DNA from: Polaribacter butkevichii
GTDB lineage: Bacteria; Bacteroidota; Bacteroidia; Flavobacteriales; Flavobacteriaceae
Reading direction: 5' to 3'
NCBI RefSeq assembly: GCF_038024105.1
Contig: NZ_CP150661.1
Span: 434,001-498,000, forward strand
DNA: 64,000 nucleotides
Both the position numbers and the translations under genes were made by a program. The notes below the pieces were generated by a model, which had not been told where the DNA came from, ran no database searches, and saw only the letters and a program-made list of their open reading frames with translations. Below, in pieces: positions 43,638 to 52,333 of the stretch; the stretch's first letter is position 1; each line of letters starts with the position of its first letter.

Positions 43638-46280
43638 TTAAAATTGAACATTTACTCCAACACTAAAATTAGTACCTAATTGACCTAGTTGTTGTACTTC
43701 TGAAGAGTATTTAAATCTAGATTCTGCTTGTGCAGTATTGGTAGAAGCCAAGGTTGTATCTGGATACACATCAAAAATGTTGTTAATGTTTGCATTAAAC
43801 GTAATTCTATCTGTTAATTTATATCCAAAACCTAAATCGGTAGAAATTTTAGAAGACAAAGTTTGATCTGTACCGCCAGATTGTGGTGCTGTAATAATTA
43901 CTTCTCCAAAACGAGTGTTGTTAAAAGAAATATCCCATTTGTCTGTGATTAAGTTTAATCCTAAAATCATTTTAGATTTTGGTCTAGAGTTTGTAATTAA
44001 ACCTTGCTCTTGTCTGTCAAAAATATTATAACCCGCATCAGCAATTGTTTTTGGTGTATTAATTGCGTCTATAGTTGTTTTGTTAAAGTTAGCTGCAAAA
44101 CTTGCGTTTAATTTTCCGCTTTCACCAACTTCAATATTGTTATAATTTAAAACAATATCTGTACCTGTTGTTTTTGTATCACCTGCATTGATAAAAACTT
44201 GTACTGCAACCACACCGTTATCTTCTAAAATTTGTTCTACAGGATTTGTTGTAGTATCATCACTATCAGAACCAATTTGAGAAGAGAATAAAACTCTATC
44301 ATCAACTTTAATTTGATAAAAATCTACAGAGGCAGAAAAGTTTCTATTAAATTTATATGTTAAACCACCAGAAATATTTTTAGAAATTTCATGAGTTAAA
44401 CTAGGTACTCCTAATGCTTGTACAGCAGGGTTATCGTTTGCTAACGTTCCTTGTAATAAAGGTTCTGAAGATCCGGCAACAATAATATACTGACTTAAAG
44501 TAATGTGAGATTGATGTAGTGTTGGTGCTCTAAAACCAGTACTATAAGAACCTCTTAAAGCTCCGTTACTACCTAATTTATAACGCCCATTTACTTTCCA
44601 AGAAAAATTAGAACCAGCATCTGTATAATCTTCATATCTTCCTGCTGCACCTAATAATAATTTATCTGTAACATCATATTCTAATTGAGAGTATAATCCT
44701 AAATTGTTTCTAGTCCATTTTCCTGCTTCATCAGGTTTAATACCTGCAAAAGAATCAGAACCAGCACCATAATAAGATAAAGGGTTTCCTTCAATTGCTT
44801 TAAAACTTTCTTGTTTAAATTCTAACCCAAATGCTAAACCAACAGCATCAGATAATTGACTGTTAATATCAAAATTACCTACAATGTTTGTAAAAACATA
44901 TCCACCAGGATTAAAAGATCTAGGAGAAGTACCATGATCTGCTAAATAATCTCTGTTTAAAGAATTGTTTATTGTTACATCTACATCATTAGAACCGTAG
45001 GTTACACTTGCATCTGCATCCCAACCTTCTGCTATTGGAAATCTTAATCCAAGTGCATTGATGTGGTCATTAATAGTGGTTTCAAAAGTAGGTTGATATC
45101 CTATAAAATCATCTGGGTTTCTTGTTAAAAAGTTAGCATCTGCAACGTCATTTCTCCAATAAGGAGCTCTGTAGTATGCAAAACTTTGTCCGTTTCTAGT
45201 AGTTAACCCATGAAAAGAATATAGTGTTGAGTTTTCTCCAATAGGGTGTTCCATATTTACAAAAAGATCTTTCTTTTCCATTTCTGGTTGACCAACATTC
45301 ATACCTGCTTGTGGGTTTGCCTCTAACCAAGCAAGATCTCTAGCAGAAGGATTTGCACCTATGTCTGAAACAGGAACATCACCAGCTCTGTTGGTAATTG
45401 CTTGTTTGTAGTAGCCTAAAGTTACATTTACAAAACCACCATCACCAAAAGAAAATGCTGTATTAAAGTCTGATGAAAAGTTAAATCCATCTTGCTCAGA
45501 AGTTATTCCTGCTTTAGATGTAAAAGTAGAGTAGTTTACATCCTTTTTTAAGATGATGTTTAATACACCTGCAATTGCATCAGAACCATAGATAGCAGAA
45601 GCACCGTCTCTTAAAACTTCAACTCTTTCTATAGCTGCTGTAGGAATACTTTTTAAATCTACACCAACTTCTCCTTTACCTGGAGTTCTATTTAAATATA
45701 CTTGAGCACTTTGGTTTTTACGTTTTCCGTTAATTAAAACTAAAGTTCTACTTGGGCCTAAACCACGTAAATCTGCCGGATCGTAATGCGCAGTTGCATC
45801 TGCAATGGCTTGATTTTGAGAGTTGAAAGAAGGAACTTTAAAAGTTAGCATTCTATCTAAAGTTGGTTTTCCACTTTTAGTTAATTCTGCTACGTTAATA
45901 TTATCAATAGGTACAGGAGAATCTAATATTGTTCTAGGTTTTGTTCTATTCCCTGTAATTACCACTTCATCTAAAGCATTATCTTCATTCACAACAATTT
46001 TTAAGAATGAAGTGTTTTTTACCTTTACGTTTTTAGTTTCAAACCCCATAGAAGATACAATTAATATGGCGGGTAAACTTTTTACTGTAATAGAGAATTC
46101 TCCATTATCATCAGAAACGATACCGTTAGAATGATTCCCTCTTTCAACAATATTCATATATGGTAAACCTTCACCAGATGAATCCGTTACTTTACCTTTA
46201 ACTGTTTGTGCCATCAATCCTAAAGGAAGCATAAACAAAAAAGTAATTGTGCAAAATTTTAATAAATACTTTTGTTTCAT
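43638..46280 (-). CDS. TonB-dependent receptor, member 2 of a tandem trio
   Basis: 880 aa. Same architecture as member 1 (signal peptide, GKVTDSSGEGLPYMNIVERGNHSNGIVSDDNG, plug, barrel), ending VGVNVQF with C-terminal Phe. Plug NGKRKNQSAQVYLNRTPGKGEVGVDLKSIPTAAIERVEVLRDGASAIYGSD is conserved. The extracellular part differs from member 1, as in substrate specialisation. Transcribed in the same direction, after a hairpin-containing gap. Confidence 0.93.
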   Translation of the reverse strand: MKQKYLLKFCTITFLFMLPLGLMAQTVKGKVTDSSGEGLPYMNIVERGNHSNGIVSDDNGEFSITVKSLPAILIVSSMGFETKNVKVKNTSFLKIVVNEDNALDEVVITGNRTKPRTILDSPVPIDNINVAELTKSGKPTLDRMLTFKVPSFNSQNQAIADATAHYDPADLRGLGPSRTLVLINGKRKNQSAQVYLNRTPGKGEVGVDLKSIPTAAIERVEVLRDGASAIYGSDAIAGVLNIILKKDVNYSTFTSKAGITSEQDGFNFSSDFNTAFSFGDGGFVNVTLGYYKQAITNRAGDVPVSDIGANPSARDLAWLEANPQAGMNVGQPEMEKKDLFVNMEHPIGENSTLYSFHGLTTRNGQSFAYYRAPYWRNDVADANFLTRNPDDFIGYQPTFETTINDHINALGLRFPIAEGWDADASVTYGSNDVDVTINNSLNRDYLADHGTSPRSFNPGGYVFTNIVGNFDINSQLSDAVGLAFGLEFKQESFKAIEGNPLSYYGAGSDSFAGIKPDEAGKWTRNNLGLYSQLEYDVTDKLLLGAAGRYEDYTDAGSNFSWKVNGRYKLGSNGALRGSYSTGFRAPTLHQSHITLSQYIIVAGSSEPLLQGTLANDNPAVQALGVPSLTHEISKNISGGLTYKFNRNFSASVDFYQIKVDDRVLFSSQIGSDSDDTTTNPVEQILEDNGVVAVQVFINAGDTKTTGTDIVLNYNNIEVGESGKLNASFAANFNKTTIDAINTPKTIADAGYNIFDRQEQGLITNSRPKSKMILGLNLITDKWDISFNNTRFGEVIITAPQSGGTDQTLSSKISTDLGFGYKLTDRITFNANINNIFDVYPDTTLASTNTAQAESRFKYSSEVQQLGQLGTNFSVGVNVQF

Positions 46281-46440
46281 AAATATAATTATTGGTTCAT
46301 AAATCTGTTAGTTGAGTCTCTTAATTTTATGTGGTTATTAAGACCTCATTTATTATATAAGGAAGAAAGGAAAAAAGTATACTCTTTTAAAATGAGTTTT
46401 TTTTAAAGAAAATGCTAAAAAGCAAATATTATGATAATAT

Positions 46441-49371
46441 TTAAAGCTTAATATTTAGTTTAGTGTAGTAAAATGAGCCATTTGTTCCCATTTGTGTAGC
46501 GTCCCATAAACCACCACTATCTGTATGGTTATTTTGTTTAGTGGGGTAGATGTTAAACAAATTATTCGCTCCAAATTGTAAATTTGTTATTTTATTTAGT
46601 TGATAACTAAAGTGTAAATCTGTGGTTATTTTTGATTGATAGAAATCTGTAGAAGCTTTTAACCTTTCTAATTCTGAATTATTAAAATTAGACAAGTCTT
46701 GGGTTATTTGCCAATCGATTAATTCTACTTTACTAAATCTAGTAAAGTTTAAAGAAGTTTTTATTTTTTTATACTCGTAATTTAAACCCAAGTTAAACTT
46801 GCTTTTTGGTGCAGATGCTAATAAAAATTGTTGATCTCTTTTACCGAAAAAGGTTTCTTTATCTAATTCTTTATTTTTAATGTTGGTAATACTCATGTGG
46901 TTAATGTTACCCAATAAATCAACAGAAAATAAACTCTTACCAATACTTTTTTTCCAGTTTAAAATTAAATCTACACCTGTAGTTTTTGTGTCTACACCGT
47001 TTGCAAAAAATTGCACATTATTTACATCAAAACCAAGTGGCGATGCATCAAAATTTCCGCTTAAAATTATTCGATCTTTAATGTAAACAATATAAGTATC
47101 TATAGAAGCTTTAAAGTTTGCGCTTAATTTAGAGGTTACCCCAAAACTAAAGTTTTTAGCTTTTTCTTCTTTAAGATTATCAATATTAAATCTTCTTGCA
47201 ATTGAGCTATTATTTGCAACTAAAAGTGATTCTGTAGGGGTATTGCCAATAAAATTAGTAAAAGTTAAATTATAATAAATTTGCGCTAAAGAGGGGGCTC
47301 TAAAACCTGTACTAAAAGAACTACGAAGGTTAAATTTTTTATTTATTTTATATCTAGAAGCTAATTTGTAATTTAAGGTACTTCCAAAATCACTATAATA
47401 CTCATAACGTAAGGCAGCACCTAACATAAGGTTTTTAGAAAAATCTATTTCTGTATCGGCATAAATACTAAAGTTAGACCTGTTTCTGTTTACTTCATTT
47501 TCTGGCGCATAACCAGGAAAACCTTGAGAGCCTCCGGGTCTTATATTGCCATTGTATGTTTTATAATTTTCTATTGGCGTTTGATTTGTTATAGTGTTTC
47601 CATTTACATCATAACTAGCGTAAGAGGCTTCTTCACCTGCAAAAATTTTATATTTATCTAATCGGTACTCTAAACCTAAGGCAATATTAAAACCATAAGT
47701 AGTAGTATCAAAATATTTAGAAAAATCAATGCTTGTAGTATTTTGTATTAATTGATGACCACCAGCATCAAATTCTGTAGGAGAATTTTCTAAAAGTGTT
47801 GCATTTAAAGTGTTTTTAATAAAATAATGAAAATTATTTCTACCAAAAGTATTGTTTACATCAACATTCCATTCTTTAAAGTAAGTCGTTAATCCAAAAG
47901 ATAAAGAATTATCTAAAATATTAGAGGTAATTAAAGGGTTAAATCCGTTCTGATAAATTTCTAATACGTTTCTTTCGGTATCAGGTCTTCTGGTAAATGC
48001 GTAGGCTTCTGTATTCTTATAATTAAGTCCGCCATTTATATATAATTTGGTGTTTTTATAAATAGGAATTTCAGAATTTAGAAAAAGACTTACATTTTTT
48101 ACTGCCGCTTGCCCAAATTTTTCTCTTGCAAATGTACTTGGTCTTAGTGTGTTGTCTACAGATAAAGCTTCTGTTGTAAAGTTTACAAAACCGCCTTCGC
48201 TAATTTTTGTACCATAATTTAAAGCCAATTTATAAGTAAAACCATCAGCTTTTTTTGGTAAAAAACGATTGCTATTTGCATTGTGAAACCCTAAGGTAGA
48301 ACTTATGTTTAGCTCATTGTCGGTATCTTTTAAAACAATATTTAAAACACCTGCAATAGCATCAGAACCGTATTGAGCAGAAGCGCCATCGCGTAATAAC
48401 TCTATTCTTTTTATGGCAGAAATAGGAATTGCATTTAAATCGGTACCAGAATTACCCCTTCCTCTTGTTCCGTATAAATTTATTAAAGAGGCTTGGTGTC
48501 TTCTTTTTCCGTTGATTAAAACTAAAGTTTGATCTGGTCCTAGACCTCTAATTGTGGCAGGATCTATATGGTCTGCTCCGTCTGCACCAGATTGTTTTGT
48601 AGCGTTAAATGAAGGAATAGCGTATTGTAAAAACTGATTAATTTCTACTTGACTGCTTTTTGTAGCGGTTTCTTCGATGTCTATAAAATCAATGGCAACA
48701 GGTGTGTCGTTGGCAACTCTATTTTTATTTCTAGAGCCAATAACTTGTACTTCTTCTAATTCTTGACCAGACAATAAAACAATGGTATTAAATACATTTG
48801 GTTTTAGTTGTATCGTTTTAGAATTATGACCTATAAAACTAACGGTAATGTTATTTTTATGTTGAATTTTAATTTCAAAAGTACCATCTTTATTGGTAGT
48901 TGTGCCGTCTAAAGAACCTTCTTCTTGCAGCGTTGCTCCACTAAGAGGTGTATTGTCTGAGCTTAAAATAATTCCTCTAAAAACAGTTTTGTTTTTCTTA
49001 AAAGTACGATTTATTGTTTTAGAAACAGTAGTTCTCTCTTTAGAAACCGGCTTTTTATTAGAGCCAAAGTTTTTTAGATAAATAACGTAATAATTATTAC
49101 CTAAATCATCAAAAAGAAAAGGGGTGAGTTTTTCTAATAAAGAAATAGATTCTTTTAAAGATAAGTTTACAAAACCTTCTTTTTGAATGTATTTATTGTC
49201 TAATAAGTTGGCATTGTAAGTAAAGAATATTTTATGCTTGTTACTAATTTTATCGAGTAAAGTAGCTAAGGGGATTCTTTCTTTTTTATGCTCTTGAGCA
49301 ATTATTGTTTGATACGTAAAAGTTACAAAAACAAGTAATAACAGCTTTATGTATACAGATTTTTGAATAAT
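46441..49371 (-). CDS. TonB-dependent receptor with STN signalling domain; non-AUG start
   Basis: 976 aa if read from ATT at 49371. The reading frame is open and in frame from the stop just after FecR, with a signal peptide (KLLLLVFVTFTYQTIIAQ), an STN domain (HKKERIPLATLLDKISNKHKIFF...; about 28-100) and then the carboxypeptidase-like, plug and barrel domains. There is no ATG, GTG or TTG before the signal peptide: ATT is the first in-frame possibility (49371, or 49368), and the first such codon is a TTG at 48774 that would remove the whole STN domain. The STN domain links it to the FecR/sigma pair upstream. Confidence 0.85.
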   Translation of the reverse strand: MIQKSVYIKLLLLVFVTFTYQTIIAQEHKKERIPLATLLDKISNKHKIFFTYNANLLDNKYIQKEGFVNLSLKESISLLEKLTPFLFDDLGNNYYVIYLKNFGSNKKPVSKERTTVSKTINRTFKKNKTVFRGIILSSDNTPLSGATLQEEGSLDGTTTNKDGTFEIKIQHKNNITVSFIGHNSKTIQLKPNVFNTIVLLSGQELEEVQVIGSRNKNRVANDTPVAIDFIDIEETATKSSQVEINQFLQYAIPSFNATKQSGADGADHIDPATIRGLGPDQTLVLINGKRRHQASLINLYGTRGRGNSGTDLNAIPISAIKRIELLRDGASAQYGSDAIAGVLNIVLKDTDNELNISSTLGFHNANSNRFLPKKADGFTYKLALNYGTKISEGGFVNFTTEALSVDNTLRPSTFAREKFGQAAVKNVSLFLNSEIPIYKNTKLYINGGLNYKNTEAYAFTRRPDTERNVLEIYQNGFNPLITSNILDNSLSFGLTTYFKEWNVDVNNTFGRNNFHYFIKNTLNATLLENSPTEFDAGGHQLIQNTTSIDFSKYFDTTTYGFNIALGLEYRLDKYKIFAGEEASYASYDVNGNTITNQTPIENYKTYNGNIRPGGSQGFPGYAPENEVNRNRSNFSIYADTEIDFSKNLMLGAALRYEYYSDFGSTLNYKLASRYKINKKFNLRSSFSTGFRAPSLAQIYYNLTFTNFIGNTPTESLLVANNSSIARRFNIDNLKEEKAKNFSFGVTSKLSANFKASIDTYIVYIKDRIILSGNFDASPLGFDVNNVQFFANGVDTKTTGVDLILNWKKSIGKSLFSVDLLGNINHMSITNIKNKELDKETFFGKRDQQFLLASAPKSKFNLGLNYEYKKIKTSLNFTRFSKVELIDWQITQDLSNFNNSELERLKASTDFYQSKITTDLHFSYQLNKITNLQFGANNLFNIYPTKQNNHTDSGGLWDATQMGTNGSFYYTKLNIKL

Positions 49372-49391
49372 TTACTAATTTAAAGTTATAC

Positions 49392-50381
49392 CTACTTTTT
49401 ACTAATAATTAAACTACTATCTTTTTTGATAATATTTACATCAGCAGATTTTTCGATGGCTTTTAAACAGATGTCAATATTAGTAATAGGAACCGCTCCT
49501 GTTATTAAGGTATTTTTACTTGCATCGTCGTTAAAAATGATAGAATAGCCATAAGATTCTTCTATTTTTTCCATCGCTTTTTCCAAAGATAGGTTTTCAA
49601 ACAATAAAGAACCATTTTTCCAAGAAGTTTTTAGAGTAGAATCAAAAGTATTTATGTCTTCTAATATTTTATTTTTTTCTGCGGAATAGGAGATGTAGTT
49701 ACCTGGAATCATTTTTTTATCAATTCCGTTATTTAGTTTTAACCAAATATTACCTTCTTCTAAAAACACATCTGTTTTTTGCTTTTTTGTATTTACATTA
49801 AAAGAGGTACCATAAACTTCTACAGATAAATCGTCTGTTATTACCCAAAATTTTGCGTTTGTAGTTACTTTTTTATCCACCTGAAAAAAGGCTTCACCAG
49901 ACAACCAAACTTTTCTGCTTTCGTTTTTGTAGTAGGATAAACTAGAATTAGAATTTAAAGTAACACGGCTACCATCTAGTAATTTTATATTTAAAATTTC
50001 TCCATAACTGGTTTTATGGGTCATTTTGGTGTTATTAAAAGAAAAATAGATACCTATAGAAATTAGTAGAAGTATAGAAGCTGCTACACTAAAAGTTTTA
50101 AGATATTTAACTTTTTTCTTAGGAACTGGGTTTTTAGCTTTAATTTTAGCTTCTAGTTTTTGCCATTCTAAACTAACTTTTTCTTTATCAACAGTTTGTT
50201 GGTTAAAAGAAATGCCTAAAACCAGGTCTTTAGCTGTACTTACTAATTCTTCTTTATCTTTATTGTTGGCAATCCAAAAATCCCAAAAACCAACATCAGT
50301 TCCGTTGTTTTGAAGCACCCAATTTTTAAATGAATCATCATCTAAAAAGTCATTTATGGTATTGTATTCTTTCTTAATCAT
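49392..50381 (-). CDS. FecR-type anti-sigma factor
   Basis: 329 aa. Short N-terminal cytoplasmic region, one transmembrane helix (about residues 94-111: TFSVAASILLLISIGIYFSF), then the FecR beta-domain (TSYGEILNIKLLDGSRVTLNSNSSL...) and DUF4974-type C-terminus (GSLLFENLSLEKAMEKIEESYGY). It passes the receptor signal from STN to the sigma factor. Located between the sigma gene (71 bp) and the STN receptor. Confidence 0.9.
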   Translation of the reverse strand: MIKKEYNTINDFLDDDSFKNWVLQNNGTDVGFWDFWIANNKDKEELVSTAKDLVLGISFNQQTVDKEKVSLEWQKLEAKIKAKNPVPKKKVKYLKTFSVAASILLLISIGIYFSFNNTKMTHKTSYGEILNIKLLDGSRVTLNSNSSLSYYKNESRKVWLSGEAFFQVDKKVTTNAKFWVITDDLSVEVYGTSFNVNTKKQKTDVFLEEGNIWLKLNNGIDKKMIPGNYISYSAEKNKILEDINTFDSTLKTSWKNGSLLFENLSLEKAMEKIEESYGYSIIFNDDASKNTLITGAVPITNIDICLKAIEKSADVNIIKKDSSLIISKK

Positions 50382-50452
50382 TTCAATAAATAGGTCATTG
50401 TACTTGTATAAGGCAAATATTGTTTTTTTATACTCTTAATTTTATGTTAAAC

Positions 50453-51016
50453 TCAATTAAATAATTTTAGAATAGAAATTTCTTCTTTTAAACTTTTTAT
50501 GGCTTTATGAAGAGAGTTTATAACACTTTGATAATTAATACCCATTATTTCTGATATTTCGGTAGCTTTTAAACCACTGTAGTATTTTAAATAAATGGCT
50601 TCTTTTTGTCTTTTGGGTAATTTATTTAATAATCTAGAGAGGTTTTTATTTTTAAAACTTTCTGTTTCTTGATGTGTCATTATTTCTTCAGCAGTAAACT
50701 GTAAGTCTACAAAAGTTTCATTAGAAAAATCAGTATGTTTTAATTTTGCATTTTTCTGCATCATTTTTAATAAAAACCGTTTATAGGATGTAAATAGATA
50801 AGGGGCAATCGTATCTAAATCGCTTAAATTTTCTCTATGTTCATAAACGTATAAAAAGAAATCCTGTAAAGAATCTTCTGTAAGAGCAACATCATTAGAA
50901 ATTTTTAAGCCATAATTATGTAGCATAGGATAATAGATTTCAAAGAGTGTAGAAAATGCTCTAAGATCTCCTTCCTTTAAGGCTTTCCAAATAAATTGAT
51001 CTGTTATTTTATTCAT
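50453..51016 (-). CDS. ECF sigma factor (FecI-type)
   Basis: 187 aa. Region 2 (AFSTLFEIYYPMLHNYGLKI...LQDFFLYVYE, about 20-60) and region 4 HTH (LPKRQKEAIYLKYYSGLKATEISEIMGINYQSVINSLHKAIKSL, about 132-175). It likely controls the downstream receptors, in the sigma-FecR-receptor pattern known in Bacteroidota. It is divergent from ychF. Confidence 0.93.
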   Translation of the reverse strand: MNKITDQFIWKALKEGDLRAFSTLFEIYYPMLHNYGLKISNDVALTEDSLQDFFLYVYEHRENLSDLDTIAPYLFTSYKRFLLKMMQKNAKLKHTDFSNETFVDLQFTAEEIMTHQETESFKNKNLSRLLNKLPKRQKEAIYLKYYSGLKATEISEIMGINYQSVINSLHKAIKSLKEEISILKLFN

Positions 51017-51116
51017 TTAAGAGTGTAAATGTGACAAATATTTTTTTAAAAATAAATAAAATTGATGATTCTACTCTTTCTTTATTGATTTAATTATATT
51101 TTAATGAAACTTGCAT

Positions 51117-51124
51117 TATATTTG
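51117..51124 (+). promoter_or_regulatory. -7 promoter element of ychF
   Basis: TATATTTG, 20 bp upstream of the ychF ATG. No clean TTG lies at the usual distance upstream. Confidence 0.5.
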
Positions 51125-51144
51125 CACTCGCAAAATTTATTTAC

Positions 51145-52236
51145 ATGAAAGCCGGAATTGTAGGATTACCAAACGTAGGAAAATCAACTTTATTTAACTG
51201 TTTATCTAACGCAAAAGCGCAAAGTGCCAACTTTCCTTTCTGTACCATTGAGCCCAATTTAGGGGTTGTAAATGTGCCAGATTCTCGTTTAAAAAAATTA
51301 GAAGAATTGGTGGTTCCAGAGAGAGTTCAAACTGCTACTGTAGAAATTGTAGATATTGCTGGCTTGGTAAAAGGAGCAAGTAAAGGAGAAGGTTTAGGAA
51401 ATCAGTTTTTAGCAAACATTAGAGAAACAGACGCTATTTTACATGTAGTGCGTTGTTTTGATAATGATAATATTATTCATGTTGATAATTCTATAGATCC
51501 TGTAAGAGATAAAGAAACTATTGATTATGAATTGCAATTAAAAGATTTAGAAACGGTTCAAAAACGTTTAGAGCGTGTAAAAAGAACTGCTAAAACAGGT
51601 AATAAAGAAGCGCAAGCAGAATTAGTAGTTTTATTAAAAATTGAAGAAACTTTATTAAAAGGAGTTTCTGTAAGAACTTTAGATTTTTCTGAGAAAGAAA
51701 TGGAGTTTGTTAAACCTTTACAATTTATTACATCAAAACCAGTACTATATGTTTGTAATGTTGATGAAGGTTCTGCCGTTTCTGGAAATGCGTATGTAGA
51801 CCAAGTTAAAGAAGCTGTTAAAGACGAAAATGCAGAAGTAATTGTTTTGGCAGTTGGTACAGAAGCAGATATTACAGAATTAGATGATTACGAAGAAAGA
51901 CAAATGTTTTTAGCAGATATTGGCTTAGAAGAAGCTGGTGTGGCTAGATTGGTTCGTTCTGCATATAAATTATTAAACTTACAAACCTATTTTACTGCAG
52001 GTGTAAAGGAAGTTAGAGCTTGGACAATTCCTATTGGTTCTACTGCGCCACAAGCTGCAGGAGTAATTCATACAGATTTTGAAAAAGGTTTTATTAGAGC
52101 AGAAACTATTGCTTATGAAGATTTTGTAACTTATGGTTCTGAAGCAAAAGTAAAAGAAGCGGGTAAAATGAGGGTAGAAGGTAAGGAGTACATTGTTAAA
52201 GATGGTGATATCTTACACTTTAGATTTAATGTGTAA
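51145..52236 (+). CDS. ychF: Redox-regulated ATPase YchF
   Basis: 363 aa. Obg-like: [36 protein letters not shown] (about 6-41), [10 protein letters not shown] (about 70-79), and C-terminal TGS domain ([15 protein letters not shown]..., ILHFRFNV). Uses ATP rather than GTP. Single gene with promoter and terminator of its own. Confidence 0.96.
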   Translation: MKAGIVGLPNVGKSTLFNCLSNAKAQSANFPFCTIEPNLGVVNVPDSRLKKLEELVVPERVQTATVEIVDIAGLVKGASKGEGLGNQFLANIRETDAILHVVRCFDNDNIIHVDNSIDPVRDKETIDYELQLKDLETVQKRLERVKRTAKTGNKEAQAELVVLLKIEETLLKGVSVRTLDFSEKEMEFVKPLQFITSKPVLYVCNVDEGSAVSGNAYVDQVKEAVKDENAEVIVLAVGTEADITELDDYEERQMFLADIGLEEAGVARLVRSAYKLLNLQTYFTAGVKEVRAWTIPIGSTAPQAAGVIHTDFEKGFIRAETIAYEDFVTYGSEAKVKEAGKMRVEGKEYIVKDGDILHFRFNV

Positions 52237-52260
52237 TTACGGATATTTGATAATATAAAA

Positions 52261-52290
52261 AAAATCCCAATGAGAAATCATTGGGATTTT
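52261..52290. terminator. Bidirectional terminator after ychF
   Basis: AAAATCCCAATGA (52261-52273), GAAA loop, TCATTGGGATTTT (52278-52290). Followed by AACCTAAA/TTTAGGTT repeat at 52296-52316. Confidence 0.88.
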
Positions 52291-52333
52291 TTTGTCAACC
52301 TAAATTTATTTTAGGTTAAATATATAGTTGATT

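Noticed and set aside
48774..48774. TTG start for the STN receptor
   Set aside because: The frame extends upstream with a signal peptide and STN domain next to fecR.
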